From: Pseudomonas vancouverensis
GTDB taxonomy: Bacteria; Pseudomonadota; Gammaproteobacteria; Pseudomonadales; Pseudomonadaceae
Length of the DNA stretch: 64,000 nt
Direction of reading: 5' to 3'
Assembly (NCBI RefSeq): GCF_004348895.1
Contig: NZ_RRZK01000012.1
Coordinates: 87,640 to 151,639 of the forward strand
A program made the position numbers and the translations under genes. How positions within the stretch are numbered: position 1 is the stretch's first letter; every line of letters starts with the position of its first letter. Positions 48,405 to 56,864 of the stretch are shown here, in pieces. The notes under the pieces are model-generated. The model did no database searches and was not told the origin of the DNA. It worked only from the letters and a program-made list of their open reading frames with translations.

Positions 48405-49196
48405 ATGACCGCTCAACCGTCGCTGCTCAGCCAAGTCGAAGCAGGCGTTGCCTGGATCACCCTCAATCGCACCGCCCAGCGCAATGCGCTGGACATTCCA
48501 ACCCTGAAAAACCTGCACGCCTTGCTCGATGCGTACAACGCCGATCCCGCCGTGCGCGTGGTGGTGTTGACCGGCAGCGGCCGCAGTTTCTGCGCCGGCG
48601 CCGACCTCGACGAATGGGCCGATGCCGAAGCCCGTGGCGCCCTGGAAACCTACGGCTGGACCGAAACCGCTCACGCCCTGATGACCCGTCTGCACAGCCT
48701 GGAAAAACCCACGGTCGCTGCCATCAACGGCACCGCCGTCGGCGCGGGCATGGACTTGACCCTGTGCTGCGACCTGCGCATCGCCGGGCAGTCGGCGCGC
48801 TTCAAGGCCGGTTACACCAGCATGGCTTACTCGCCGGACGCCGGCGCCAGCTGGCACCTGCCACGGCTGATCGGCAGCGAACAGGCCAAGCGTCTGCTGT
48901 TTCTCGATGAGCTGTGGGGCGCCGACCGTGCCCTGGCGGCGGGGCTGGTCGGTGAAGTCTGTGCCGACGATCAACTGCTCACCGTGACCAACGAACTGGC
49001 GACACGCCTGGCAGCAGGTCCGACCTTCGCCTTCGCGCAAACCAAGAAACTCATCCGTGACGGCGCCGAACGCAGCCTCGCTGAACAATTGCAAGCCGAG
49101 CTCGCCGCCGGTCTGTTGTGTGGGCGTAGCGAAGACGGCAGCGAGGCCCTGCGCGCCGCCATGGAAAAACGCCCGGCGAATTTTGTCGGCCGTTAA
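48405..49196 (+). CDS. Enoyl-CoA hydratase/isomerase family protein
   Basis: A 263-residue crotonase-fold enzyme. The oxyanion-hole segments are GRSFCAGADLDEW (about residues 60-72) and INGTAVGAGMDLTLCCDLRIAG (about 106-127). It would hydrate an enoyl-CoA or do a related CoA reaction. A good ribosome-binding site (AGAGGA) precedes the ATG. It is first in an operon that continues through the acyl-CoA dehydrogenase, CoA ligase, aruI, aruH and aldehyde dehydrogenase genes. P. aeruginosa has similar genes beside aruIH. Confidence 0.9.
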   Translation: MTAQPSLLSQVEAGVAWITLNRTAQRNALDIPTLKNLHALLDAYNADPAVRVVVLTGSGRSFCAGADLDEWADAEARGALETYGWTETAHALMTRLHSLEKPTVAAINGTAVGAGMDLTLCCDLRIAGQSARFKAGYTSMAYSPDAGASWHLPRLIGSEQAKRLLFLDELWGADRALAAGLVGEVCADDQLLTVTNELATRLAAGPTFAFAQTKKLIRDGAERSLAEQLQAELAAGLLCGRSEDGSEALRAAMEKRPANFVGR

Positions 49197-49246
49197 GACG
49201 GACCGTTTTGCCCACCTCTATCAGCACACGAACAACAGGTAGCAGC

Positions 49247-50407
49247 ATGAATTTCCAACTGACCCAAGAACAAGAAATGTTGGTGGACTCGGTACGCAGC
49301 TTCGTCGAGAAGGAACTGCTGCCTTACGAAACCGAAGTCGACCGTGCCGACGAAGTGTCCCCGGAACTGGCCGCGCAGATTCGTGGCAAGGCCATCGCTG
49401 CCGGTTTCTACGCCTTCAACATGCCCGAAGAAGTGGGCGGTGGCGGCCTCGATTACCTGTCCCAGGCCCTCATCGAACGTGAGCTGTCGAAAGTCTCCTG
49501 GGCGCTGCACGTGTTCGTCGCACGGCCGTCGAAGATCCTCATGGCCTGCACCGGTGACCAGATCAACGACTACCTGCTGCCGTGCATCCAGGGCGAGAAA
49601 ATCGACTGCTTCGCCCTGACCGAACCGGGTGCCGGTTCCGACGCCAACGCAATCAAGACCCGCGCCGTGCGTGAAGGCGACGACTTCGTCCTCAATGGCA
49701 GCAAGCACTTCATCAGCCACGCCGGCCATGCCGATTTCGCCATCGTCTTTGCCGTCACCGACACCTACGAGCACAACGGCAAGAAGCGCAACGCCGTGAC
49801 CTCGTTCCTGGTCGACCGCAACACCCCGGGCATGACCATTCGCCGTGGTCCCAAGTGCGTCAGCAACCGTGGTTACCACACCTTCGAAATGTTCTTCGAC
49901 GACTGCCGCGTACCGGCGAGCAAAGTGCTCGGCGAAGTCGGCAAGGGCTGGGACGTGGCCAACGCCTGGCTGACTGCCGGGCGGGTGATGGTCGCGGCCA
50001 ACTGCGTCGGTCAGGCCCAGCGTGCGCTCGACGTATCGCTGCAATGGGCGGCGGACCGCAAGCAGTTCGGTCAGGCCATCGGCAACTTCCAGGGCGTGTC
50101 GTTCAAGTTGGCGGACATGGCCACGCAGATCCGCGCCGCCGAGCTGCTGACCCTGCACACCGCGTGGAAAATGGACCAGGGCACCATGACCGACGGCGAG
50201 GCCGGCATGGCCAAGTTGTTCGCCAGTGAAGTGCTGGGCCGTGCTGCCGACGAAGCAGTGCAGATCTTCGGCGGCATGGGCCTGATGGATGAAAGCCCGG
50301 TGGAGCGCATCTGGCGTAACGCACGGATCGAGCGGGTCTGGGAAGGCACCTCGGAAATCCAGCGTCACATCATTTCCCGCGAACTGCTGCGGCCACTGTT
50401 GCGCTGA
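49247..50407 (+). CDS. Acyl-CoA dehydrogenase
   Basis: A 386-residue FAD enzyme of normal family length. Signatures are CFALTEPGAGSDANAIKTRAV and FGGMGLMDESPVERIWRNARIERVWEGTSEIQRHIISREL; the glutamate in WEGTSEIQ is the usual catalytic base position. It would introduce a 2,3 double bond in an acyl-CoA. The ATG at 49247 is chosen because the family N-terminus (FQLTQEQEMLVDSVRSFVE) begins there. It lies 50 bases after the hydratase gene and 18 before the CoA ligase gene. Confidence 0.92.
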   Translation: MNFQLTQEQEMLVDSVRSFVEKELLPYETEVDRADEVSPELAAQIRGKAIAAGFYAFNMPEEVGGGGLDYLSQALIERELSKVSWALHVFVARPSKILMACTGDQINDYLLPCIQGEKIDCFALTEPGAGSDANAIKTRAVREGDDFVLNGSKHFISHAGHADFAIVFAVTDTYEHNGKKRNAVTSFLVDRNTPGMTIRRGPKCVSNRGYHTFEMFFDDCRVPASKVLGEVGKGWDVANAWLTAGRVMVAANCVGQAQRALDVSLQWAADRKQFGQAIGNFQGVSFKLADMATQIRAAELLTLHTAWKMDQGTMTDGEAGMAKLFASEVLGRAADEAVQIFGGMGLMDESPVERIWRNARIERVWEGTSEIQRHIISRELLRPLLR

Positions 50408-50425
50408 TCGGGTCGGAGAATTCCC

Positions 50426-52525
50426 ATGTCGCAAACCATTCGTGACAACCTCAAGCGCATGCTTGCACCGCAACACGTCGCTTTTGTCGGCGGGCGCAGC
50501 ATGGCCCGTGCCCTCAAGCGCTGTGCCGAGGGCGGCTACCAAGGCCAGATGTGGCTGGTCAACCCGCAGCACGACAGCCTCGAAGGCGTGCCGTGCGTGC
50601 GCAGCGTCGCCGAGCTGCCCTGCGGCCCGGACGCGGTGTTCATCGCCACCAACCGCGAGCTGACCCTGACCTGCGTCGCCGAGCTGGCGGCCGTCGGTGC
50701 CGGCGGCGCGATCTGCTATGCCTCGGGCTTTGCCGAAACCGGCGCCGAAGGCCAGGCCCTGCAACAGCAACTGCTCGAAGCCGCCGGCGACATGGCCTTG
50801 CTCGGCCCCAACTGCTACGGCTTGCTCGACTACCTGCACAGCTCGGCGCTGTGGCCGGTGGCCCATGGCGGCAAGGCGGTGGAGAAGGGCGTAGCGGTGC
50901 TGACCCAGAGCGGCAACTTCGCCTACAACCTGTCGATGAGCGACCGTTCGTTGCCGGTGGCCTACATGGCCTCGGTGGGCAACCAGGCACAACTGGGTGT
51001 GGCCGAACTGATGGACGTGCTGCTCGACGAGCCCCGCGTCACCGCCATCGGCCTGCACCTGGAAGGTTTGAAAAACGTGCCCGGCTTCGCCCGTGCCGCA
51101 CACAAGGCGCTGGAGAAGGGCATCCCGATCATCGCCCTGAAAACCGGTGTGTCGCAGATCGGTGCCGAACTGGCCTTGAGTCACACCAGTTCGCTGTCGG
51201 GTTCCGATGCGCTGTATGACGCCCTGTTCGATCGCCTCGGGGTGATCCGCGTCAGTGGACCGGTTAGCTTCGTCGAAACCCTGAAAGCCGCGGCCTGCGG
51301 AAACCTGCCGGCCGGCAACAGCCTGATCGCCCTGGCCTGTTCCGGCGGCGATGCCGGGCTGATTGCCGACTATTCGGAACGCAACGAGCTGACGTTGCCA
51401 AAACTCGATCAAGGTCAGGTCGGTGAACTGGCGCAGGTGCTGCCGACCTACGCCAACCTGGTCAATCCGCTGGACTTTACCACGGCGATCTGGGGTGACG
51501 GCGAGGCGCTCAATCGCATGCTCGACAGTGCCCTGCGCACCGAAGCCGATGCAGCGATGCTGGTGCTCGACTATCCGGCGGAATTTACCGGCGAGCGCAA
51601 GGAGTGCGACCTGCTGCTGGACCTGTACTGCAAGGCGCTGGTTCGCCACGGCAAGACCGGTTTTGTCACTTCGGCTTTCCCGGAACTGCTGCCACCCCAC
51701 GCCCGTGAGCGTTTGCATGGCCAAGGCGTGGCGGCGTTGCAAGGGGTCGAGGACGGTCTGGCCGCGTGGGGTCGCATTGCCGGTTATCAGCTTAATCGCC
51801 AGGCGCTGTTGGCGCTGGGTGAATCGGCACTGGTGCCGCTGTGCCCGCAGGCACTGCACGGCGAGGGGCAATTGCTCAATGAATGGGATTCGAAGCAGGC
51901 ACTGAAAGCCTTCGGCCTGCCGACGCCCAACGGTGCCTTGAGTACCCCGGCCAGCGCACTGAAGGACGCCGAGAAACTCGGCTATCCGCTGGTTGTGAAA
52001 GCCGTCAGTGCACAGTTGCCGCACAAGACCGAGGCCGGCGCCGTGGCGCTGAACCTCAAGGACGGCGCGGCATTGGGCGCAGCCCTGGAAAAAATGCGCA
52101 GCAGCATCGCTGCCTACGCGCCGGGCGTGCCCTTCGATCAACTGCTGCTGGAGCCGATGGCATCACCGCCCTTGGCAGAATTGATCGTTGGCATCAAACG
52201 CGAAAACGATTTCGCCCTGGCCCTGGTCATCGGCGCCGGCGGCATTCTGGTGGAATTGCTCAAGGACAGTCGCAGCCTGTTGCTGCCGACCACCGACGGG
52301 GCGATTCGCCAGGCCTTGTTGAGCCTGCGCAGTGCCGCGCTGTTGCAAGGCTTCCGTGGCCGTGAAGAGGCAGATCTGGAGGCGCTGGTCGCCGCGATTC
52401 GCGCCGTGGCCGACTACGCCTGCGAGAACGTCGCGCACCTGCTGGAACTGGATGTAAACCCATTGTTGGTTGGTGCCCAGGGCACCACTGCGGTCGACGC
52501 GTTGATTCGTCTCGGCCAAGCGTGA
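50426..52525 (+). CDS. ADP-forming acyl-CoA synthetase (acetate-CoA ligase family)
   Basis: A 699-residue fused protein. An N-terminal CoA-binding Rossmann domain (about 1-130), a succinyl-CoA-synthetase-like domain with the phospho-histidine His253 in LALSHTSSLSGSD, and an ATP-grasp domain (about 480-699; YPLVVKAVSAQLPHKTEAGAV) are visible. It activates a carboxylic acid to a CoA thioester. In this operon the acid is probably 4-guanidinobutyrate or a similar product of the AruH-AruI-dehydrogenase route. It lies 10 bases before aruI. Confidence 0.88.
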   Translation: MSQTIRDNLKRMLAPQHVAFVGGRSMARALKRCAEGGYQGQMWLVNPQHDSLEGVPCVRSVAELPCGPDAVFIATNRELTLTCVAELAAVGAGGAICYASGFAETGAEGQALQQQLLEAAGDMALLGPNCYGLLDYLHSSALWPVAHGGKAVEKGVAVLTQSGNFAYNLSMSDRSLPVAYMASVGNQAQLGVAELMDVLLDEPRVTAIGLHLEGLKNVPGFARAAHKALEKGIPIIALKTGVSQIGAELALSHTSSLSGSDALYDALFDRLGVIRVSGPVSFVETLKAAACGNLPAGNSLIALACSGGDAGLIADYSERNELTLPKLDQGQVGELAQVLPTYANLVNPLDFTTAIWGDGEALNRMLDSALRTEADAAMLVLDYPAEFTGERKECDLLLDLYCKALVRHGKTGFVTSAFPELLPPHARERLHGQGVAALQGVEDGLAAWGRIAGYQLNRQALLALGESALVPLCPQALHGEGQLLNEWDSKQALKAFGLPTPNGALSTPASALKDAEKLGYPLVVKAVSAQLPHKTEAGAVALNLKDGAALGAALEKMRSSIAAYAPGVPFDQLLLEPMASPPLAELIVGIKRENDFALALVIGAGGILVELLKDSRSLLLPTTDGAIRQALLSLRSAALLQGFRGREEADLEALVAAIRAVADYACENVAHLLELDVNPLLVGAQGTTAVDALIRLGQA

Positions 52526-52535
52526 GGACATGAAC

Positions 52536-54143
52536 ATGCAAAGCAAAACCTTGACCGGCGGCCAGGCCCTGGTGCGGCTGTTGGCCAACTACGGTGTCGA
52601 CACCGTGTTCGGAATCCCCGGCGTGCACACCCTTGAGCTGTATCGCGGCTTGCCGGGCAGCGGCATTCGTCATGTCCTGACCCGTCATGAACAAGGCGCG
52701 AGCTTCATGGCTGACGGCTACGCCCGTGTCAGCGGCAAACCGGGCGTGTGCTTCGTCATCACCGGCCCCGGCGTGACCAACGCCGCAACCGGTATCGGCC
52801 AGGCCTACGCCGATTCGATCCCGATGCTGGTGATTTCCAGCGTCAACCACACCGCCAGCCTCGGCAAGGGCTGGGGCATTCTCCACGAATGTCAGGACCA
52901 GCGTGGGATGACCGCACCGATCACCGCGTTTTCCGCCGTGGCCCTGACCGCCGAAGACCTGCCGGAATTGGTCGCCCGTGCCTATGCGGTGTTCGACAGC
53001 GAGCGTCCGCGCCCGGTGCACATCTCGGTGCCCCTGGACGTGCTGGCGGCACCGATTACTCGTGACTGGAGCAACGAAGTGGTACGCCGTCCGGGTCGTG
53101 GCCCGGCAAACGCCACTGCACTGGATGCGGCCGTGGCCAAACTCAAAGGCGCCAAGCGCCCGATGATCATTGCCGGCGGCGGCGCCTTGAACGCAGCGCA
53201 GGAACTCGGCGAACTGAGCACGCGTCTGGCTGCGCCGCTGTTCACCAGCGTCGCCGGTAAAGGCCTGCTGCCACCGGATGCTCCACTCAATGCCGGTTCG
53301 TCGCTGTGCGTGGAACCGGGCTGGAAGCTGATCGCCGAGGCCGATGTGGTGCTGGCGGTCGGCACCGAAATGGCCGACACCGACTATTGGCGTGAGCGCT
53401 TGCCACTGAATGCCGAGCTGCTGCGTGTCGACATCGACCCGCGCAAGTTCAACGACTTCTATCCCTGCGCTGTCGCGTTGCACGGTGATGCTCAACAAAC
53501 CCTCAGCGGATTGCTGGAGCGTTTGCCGAGTGAAGTGCGCAACGCCACGGCGGCGGTTGCTGCGGTTGCCGCGTTGCGTGAAGCGGTCAAGGCCGGTCAC
53601 GCGCCGTTGCAGGCGATCCACCAGGCGATTCTCGAACGCATCGCTGCGGAATTGCCGGACAACGCCTTCATCAGCACCGACATGACCCAACTGGCCTACA
53701 CCGGTAACTACGCCTTCGACAGCGCGGCCACCCGCAGCTGGTTGCACCCGACCGGTTACGGCACCCTCGGCTATGGCCTGCCCGCAGGGATCGGCGCCAA
53801 GTTCGGCGCGCCGCAACGTCCGGGCCTGGTGCTGGTTGGCGACGGTGGATTCCTTTACACCGCCCAGGAACTGGCAACCGCCGTCGAAGAACTCGACAGC
53901 CCGCTGGTGGTGCTGCTGTGGAACAACGACGCCCTGGGGCAGATCCGCGACGACATGATCGGCCTCGATATCGAGCCGGTCGGCGTGCTGCCGCGCAACC
54001 CGGATTTCGCCGCGCTGGGCCGCGCCTTCGGTTGCACCGTGAACCAGCCGCAAAGCCTGGCCGAACTGCAAACCGACTTGCGCCACGGCTTCAAGCGCAA
54101 CGGCGTGACCCTGATCGAGCTCAAGCATGCCTGCGCCCATTGA
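52536..54143 (+). CDS. aruI: 2-ketoarginine decarboxylase AruI (TPP enzyme)
   Basis: A 535-residue thiamine-diphosphate enzyme. The N-terminal glutamate region is FGIPGVHTLELYRGL and RHEQGASFMADGYARVSG. The TPP motif is GDGGFLYTAQEL ending at LLWNND. It would decarboxylate 5-guanidino-2-oxopentanoate to 4-guanidinobutyraldehyde. The family also contains acetolactate synthases, but adjacency to aruH supports AruI. The second ATG (52536) is preferred because GAGG is 8 bases before it; the first (52530) is too near. Confidence 0.87.
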   Translation: MQSKTLTGGQALVRLLANYGVDTVFGIPGVHTLELYRGLPGSGIRHVLTRHEQGASFMADGYARVSGKPGVCFVITGPGVTNAATGIGQAYADSIPMLVISSVNHTASLGKGWGILHECQDQRGMTAPITAFSAVALTAEDLPELVARAYAVFDSERPRPVHISVPLDVLAAPITRDWSNEVVRRPGRGPANATALDAAVAKLKGAKRPMIIAGGGALNAAQELGELSTRLAAPLFTSVAGKGLLPPDAPLNAGSSLCVEPGWKLIAEADVVLAVGTEMADTDYWRERLPLNAELLRVDIDPRKFNDFYPCAVALHGDAQQTLSGLLERLPSEVRNATAAVAAVAALREAVKAGHAPLQAIHQAILERIAAELPDNAFISTDMTQLAYTGNYAFDSAATRSWLHPTGYGTLGYGLPAGIGAKFGAPQRPGLVLVGDGGFLYTAQELATAVEELDSPLVVLLWNNDALGQIRDDMIGLDIEPVGVLPRNPDFAALGRAFGCTVNQPQSLAELQTDLRHGFKRNGVTLIELKHACAH

Positions 54144-54167
54144 TGTGCATTTAAGGGGAATCAAGCC

Positions 54168-55358
54168 ATGCGCTTTTCCGATCTGACTCAACGTATCGCC
54201 GGTGACGGCGCCGCCGCGTGGGACATTCACTACCGCGCGCTGGCCTTGCGCGAGCAGGGCGAAGACATCCTGCTGCTGTCGGTGGGCGATCCGGATTTCG
54301 ACACGCCGGTGCCCATCGTCCAGGGCGCCATCGACAGCCTGCTCAACGGCAACACCCATTACGCCGAAGTGCGCGGCAAGCGTGCCCTGCGCGAGGCGAT
54401 TGCCAAGCGTCATCGACAGCGCAGCGGCCAGGCCGTTTCGGCGGATCAGGTGACTGTGCTGGCCGGCGCGCAATGTGCGCTGTTCAGCGTTGCCCAATGC
54501 GTGTTGAACCCCGGCGACGAGGTGATAGTCGCCGAACCCATGTACGTCACCTATGAAGCGGTGTTCGGTGCCTGCGGCGCGGTGGTGGTGCCGGTGCCGG
54601 TGCGTTCCGAGAACGGCTTTCGCGTATTGCCCGAAGACGTCGCCGCGCGTATCACCCCGCGTACCCGCGCCCTGGCGCTGAACAGCCCGCACAACCCTTC
54701 AGGGGCGAGCCTGCCGCGCAGTACCTGGCAGGCGTTGGCTGAGCTGTGTATCGCCCATGACCTGTGGCTGATTTCCGATGAGGTCTACAGCGAGCTGCTG
54801 TTCGACGGTGAGCACGTCAGTCCGGCGAGCCTGTCGGGCATGGCCGAACGCACCGCGACCCTCAACAGCCTGTCGAAATCCCACGCCATGACCGGCTGGC
54901 GCGTGGGCTGGGTGGTGGCGCCGCCGTCCCTGGCCGCGCACCTGGAAAACCTCGCGTTGTGCATGCTCTACGGCTCGCCGGACTTCATCCAGGACGCTGC
55001 CGTGGTCGCGCTGGATAGCCACCTGCCGGAACTGGACGCCATGCGCGAAGCCTATCGCCAGCGTCGCGACCTGGTGTGCGAGTGCCTCGCCGATTGCCCC
55101 GGCATCCGCGCCTTGAAACCCGATGGCGGCATGTTCGTGATGGTCGATATCCGCGAAACCGGGCTCAGCGCCCAGGCGTTTGCCGATCGCCTGCTGGATC
55201 GCCATGGCGTCTCGGTGCTGGCCGGCGAAGCCTTTGGCCCGAGTGCCGCCGGGCATATCCGCCTGGGTCTGGTGGTCGGCGCCGCGCCCCTGCGTGACGC
55301 CTGCCAACGCATTGCCCGTTGTGCTCAAGAACTGATGGAGGTCGAGGTTGATGCTTAA
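54168..55358 (+). CDS. aruH: Arginine-pyruvate transaminase AruH
   Basis: A 396-residue class I/II aminotransferase. The PLP lysine is Lys237 in NSLSKSHAMTGWRVGW; Asn172 lies in LNSPHNPSG and Asp204 in ISDEVYSEL. It would move the alpha-amino group of L-arginine to pyruvate, giving 2-ketoarginine and alanine, the first step of the arginine transaminase pathway. It is directly after aruI and overlaps the aldehyde dehydrogenase gene by 8 bases. Confidence 0.87.
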   Translation: MRFSDLTQRIAGDGAAAWDIHYRALALREQGEDILLLSVGDPDFDTPVPIVQGAIDSLLNGNTHYAEVRGKRALREAIAKRHRQRSGQAVSADQVTVLAGAQCALFSVAQCVLNPGDEVIVAEPMYVTYEAVFGACGAVVVPVPVRSENGFRVLPEDVAARITPRTRALALNSPHNPSGASLPRSTWQALAELCIAHDLWLISDEVYSELLFDGEHVSPASLSGMAERTATLNSLSKSHAMTGWRVGWVVAPPSLAAHLENLALCMLYGSPDFIQDAAVVALDSHLPELDAMREAYRQRRDLVCECLADCPGIRALKPDGGMFVMVDIRETGLSAQAFADRLLDRHGVSVLAGEAFGPSAAGHIRLGLVVGAAPLRDACQRIARCAQELMEVEVDA

Positions 55359-56766
55359 TCACAAGGCGCTGTTTATCGATGGTCGCTGGCAAGTTCCTGC
55401 GGGGCAGGGCATTGCCGAGGTGATCAACCCGGCCACTGAAGAAGTCTGCGGCAGCGTGCCGTTGGGCGATGAACGTGATGTCGACAACGCCGTTGCGGCG
55501 GCGCGCAAGGCGTTTGCATCCTGGTCGCGCACGCCCTCCAGCGTACGCGCAGGCTACATCCGTGCATTAGCCGAACAGCTGAAGAACCGCGCCGATGAAA
55601 TGGCCGCGGTGATCACCACGGAACTGGGCATGCCGGTAATGTGGTCGCGCTCGGTGCAGGTCGACGGGCCGATCATCGGCCTGGAACAGTACGTCGAACT
55701 CGCCGGCTTGATGGACGAAGTGCGTGAAATCGGCAATTCGCTGGTGATCCGCGAGGCGGTGGGCGTATGTGCTTTCATCAATCCGTGGAATTACCCGCTG
55801 CATCAACTGATCGGCAAACTGGCCCCGGCGCTGGCGGCCGGTTGCACAGTGGTGGTCAAACCGAGCCAGGACACCCCGCTGCATGCCTTCCTGCTCGCCC
55901 AGATGATCGAAGACATCGGCCTGCCGGCCGGTGTGTTCAACCTGGTCAGTGGTCCGGGCTCGAAAGTCGGCGAAGCGCTGGCCAAACACCCGGACGTGGA
56001 CATGGTCTCGTTCACCGGCTCCACCGGCGCCGGGGTGCGCGTCGCGCAAGCGGCGGCGCCGTCGGTCAAGCGCGTGTGCCTGGAGCTGGGCGGCAAGTCA
56101 CCGCTGTTGATTGCCGAAGACGCCGATCTCGCCGCCGCCGTGCGTTACGGCGTGCAGGACGTGATGATCAACTCGGGCCAGACCTGCACCGCGCTCACCC
56201 GCATGCTGTTGCCGGCCAGCCGTTACGCCGAAGCCGTGGAACTGGCCCTGGCCGAAACCCTGAGCCTGCGCATGGGCGATCCGCTCGATCCACAAAGCTT
56301 CCTCGGCCCGATGTGTTCGGCGGGGCAGAAGCGCACCGTGCTCGACTACATCAAGGTCGGCCAGCAGGAAGGTGCACGCCTGCTCTGCGGTGGCGACGGC
56401 GCTCCGGCGTTCGAGCGCGGTTTCTACGTCGCGCCGACGCTGTTTGCCGACGTCGATAACCGCATGCGCATCGCCCAGGAAGAAATTTTCGGCCCGGTGC
56501 TGTGCCTGATCCCTTATGCCGACGAGGCGCAAGCCGTACAGATGGCCAACGACTCGCCGTTCGGCCTGTCCAGCGGCGTCTGGGCCGGCAGTGCCGAGCG
56601 TACCTTGCAACTGGGGCGGCAGATGCGCGCGGGGCAGTGCTTTCTCAATGACGCGGCGTTCAACTACCAGGCGCCGTTTGGTGGCTACAAACAGTCGGGC
56701 AATGGCCGCGAATGGGGCGAGGAGGGGCTGAACGAATTCGTCGAAGTCAAGGCGATCCAGGTGTGA
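55351..56766 (+). CDS. Aldehyde dehydrogenase, probable 4-guanidinobutyraldehyde dehydrogenase
   Basis: A 471-residue NAD(P)+-dependent aldehyde dehydrogenase. Catalytic residues are Asn147 (NPWNYP), Lys170 (VVVKPSQ), Glu245 (CLELGGKS) and Cys279 (NSGQTCTALTR). In this operon it would oxidise the AruI product 4-guanidinobutyraldehyde to 4-guanidinobutyrate. The ATG at 55351 lies inside the end of aruH, so the two are coupled. Substrate specificity is inferred from context. Confidence 0.88.
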   Translation: MLNHKALFIDGRWQVPAGQGIAEVINPATEEVCGSVPLGDERDVDNAVAAARKAFASWSRTPSSVRAGYIRALAEQLKNRADEMAAVITTELGMPVMWSRSVQVDGPIIGLEQYVELAGLMDEVREIGNSLVIREAVGVCAFINPWNYPLHQLIGKLAPALAAGCTVVVKPSQDTPLHAFLLAQMIEDIGLPAGVFNLVSGPGSKVGEALAKHPDVDMVSFTGSTGAGVRVAQAAAPSVKRVCLELGGKSPLLIAEDADLAAAVRYGVQDVMINSGQTCTALTRMLLPASRYAEAVELALAETLSLRMGDPLDPQSFLGPMCSAGQKRTVLDYIKVGQQEGARLLCGGDGAPAFERGFYVAPTLFADVDNRMRIAQEEIFGPVLCLIPYADEAQAVQMANDSPFGLSSGVWAGSAERTLQLGRQMRAGQCFLNDAAFNYQAPFGGYKQSGNGREWGEEGLNEFVEVKAIQV

Positions 56767-56791
56767 CCGTTGGCGACTCTTCCGTTGTATG

Positions 56792-56811
56792 CACCGGGCC
56801 CTGGCCCGGTG
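56792..56811 (+). terminator. GC-rich hairpin after the aru operon
   Basis: CACCGGGC (56792-56799) pairs with GCCCGGTG (56804-56811) around a 4-base loop. The tail is only moderately T-rich, so termination would be partial, allowing some read-through into the ABC importer genes. Confidence 0.55.
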
Positions 56812-56864
56812 TCTTGCGTGGTTTTGAATCGGTATTCCATTAGGTTTTGATCAGGGGCAATGCA

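Noticed and set aside
49193..52141. A 982-codon open frame on the minus strand opposite the acyl-CoA dehydrogenase and CoA ligase genes
   Set aside because: It is a shadow of GC-rich genes: low-complexity Gln/Arg/His-rich translation with no family motifs, while the plus-strand genes have clear signatures.
52260..54692. An 810-codon minus-strand frame opposite aruI and aruH
   Set aside because: Same shadow pattern; the plus-strand products have intact TPP and PLP motifs.
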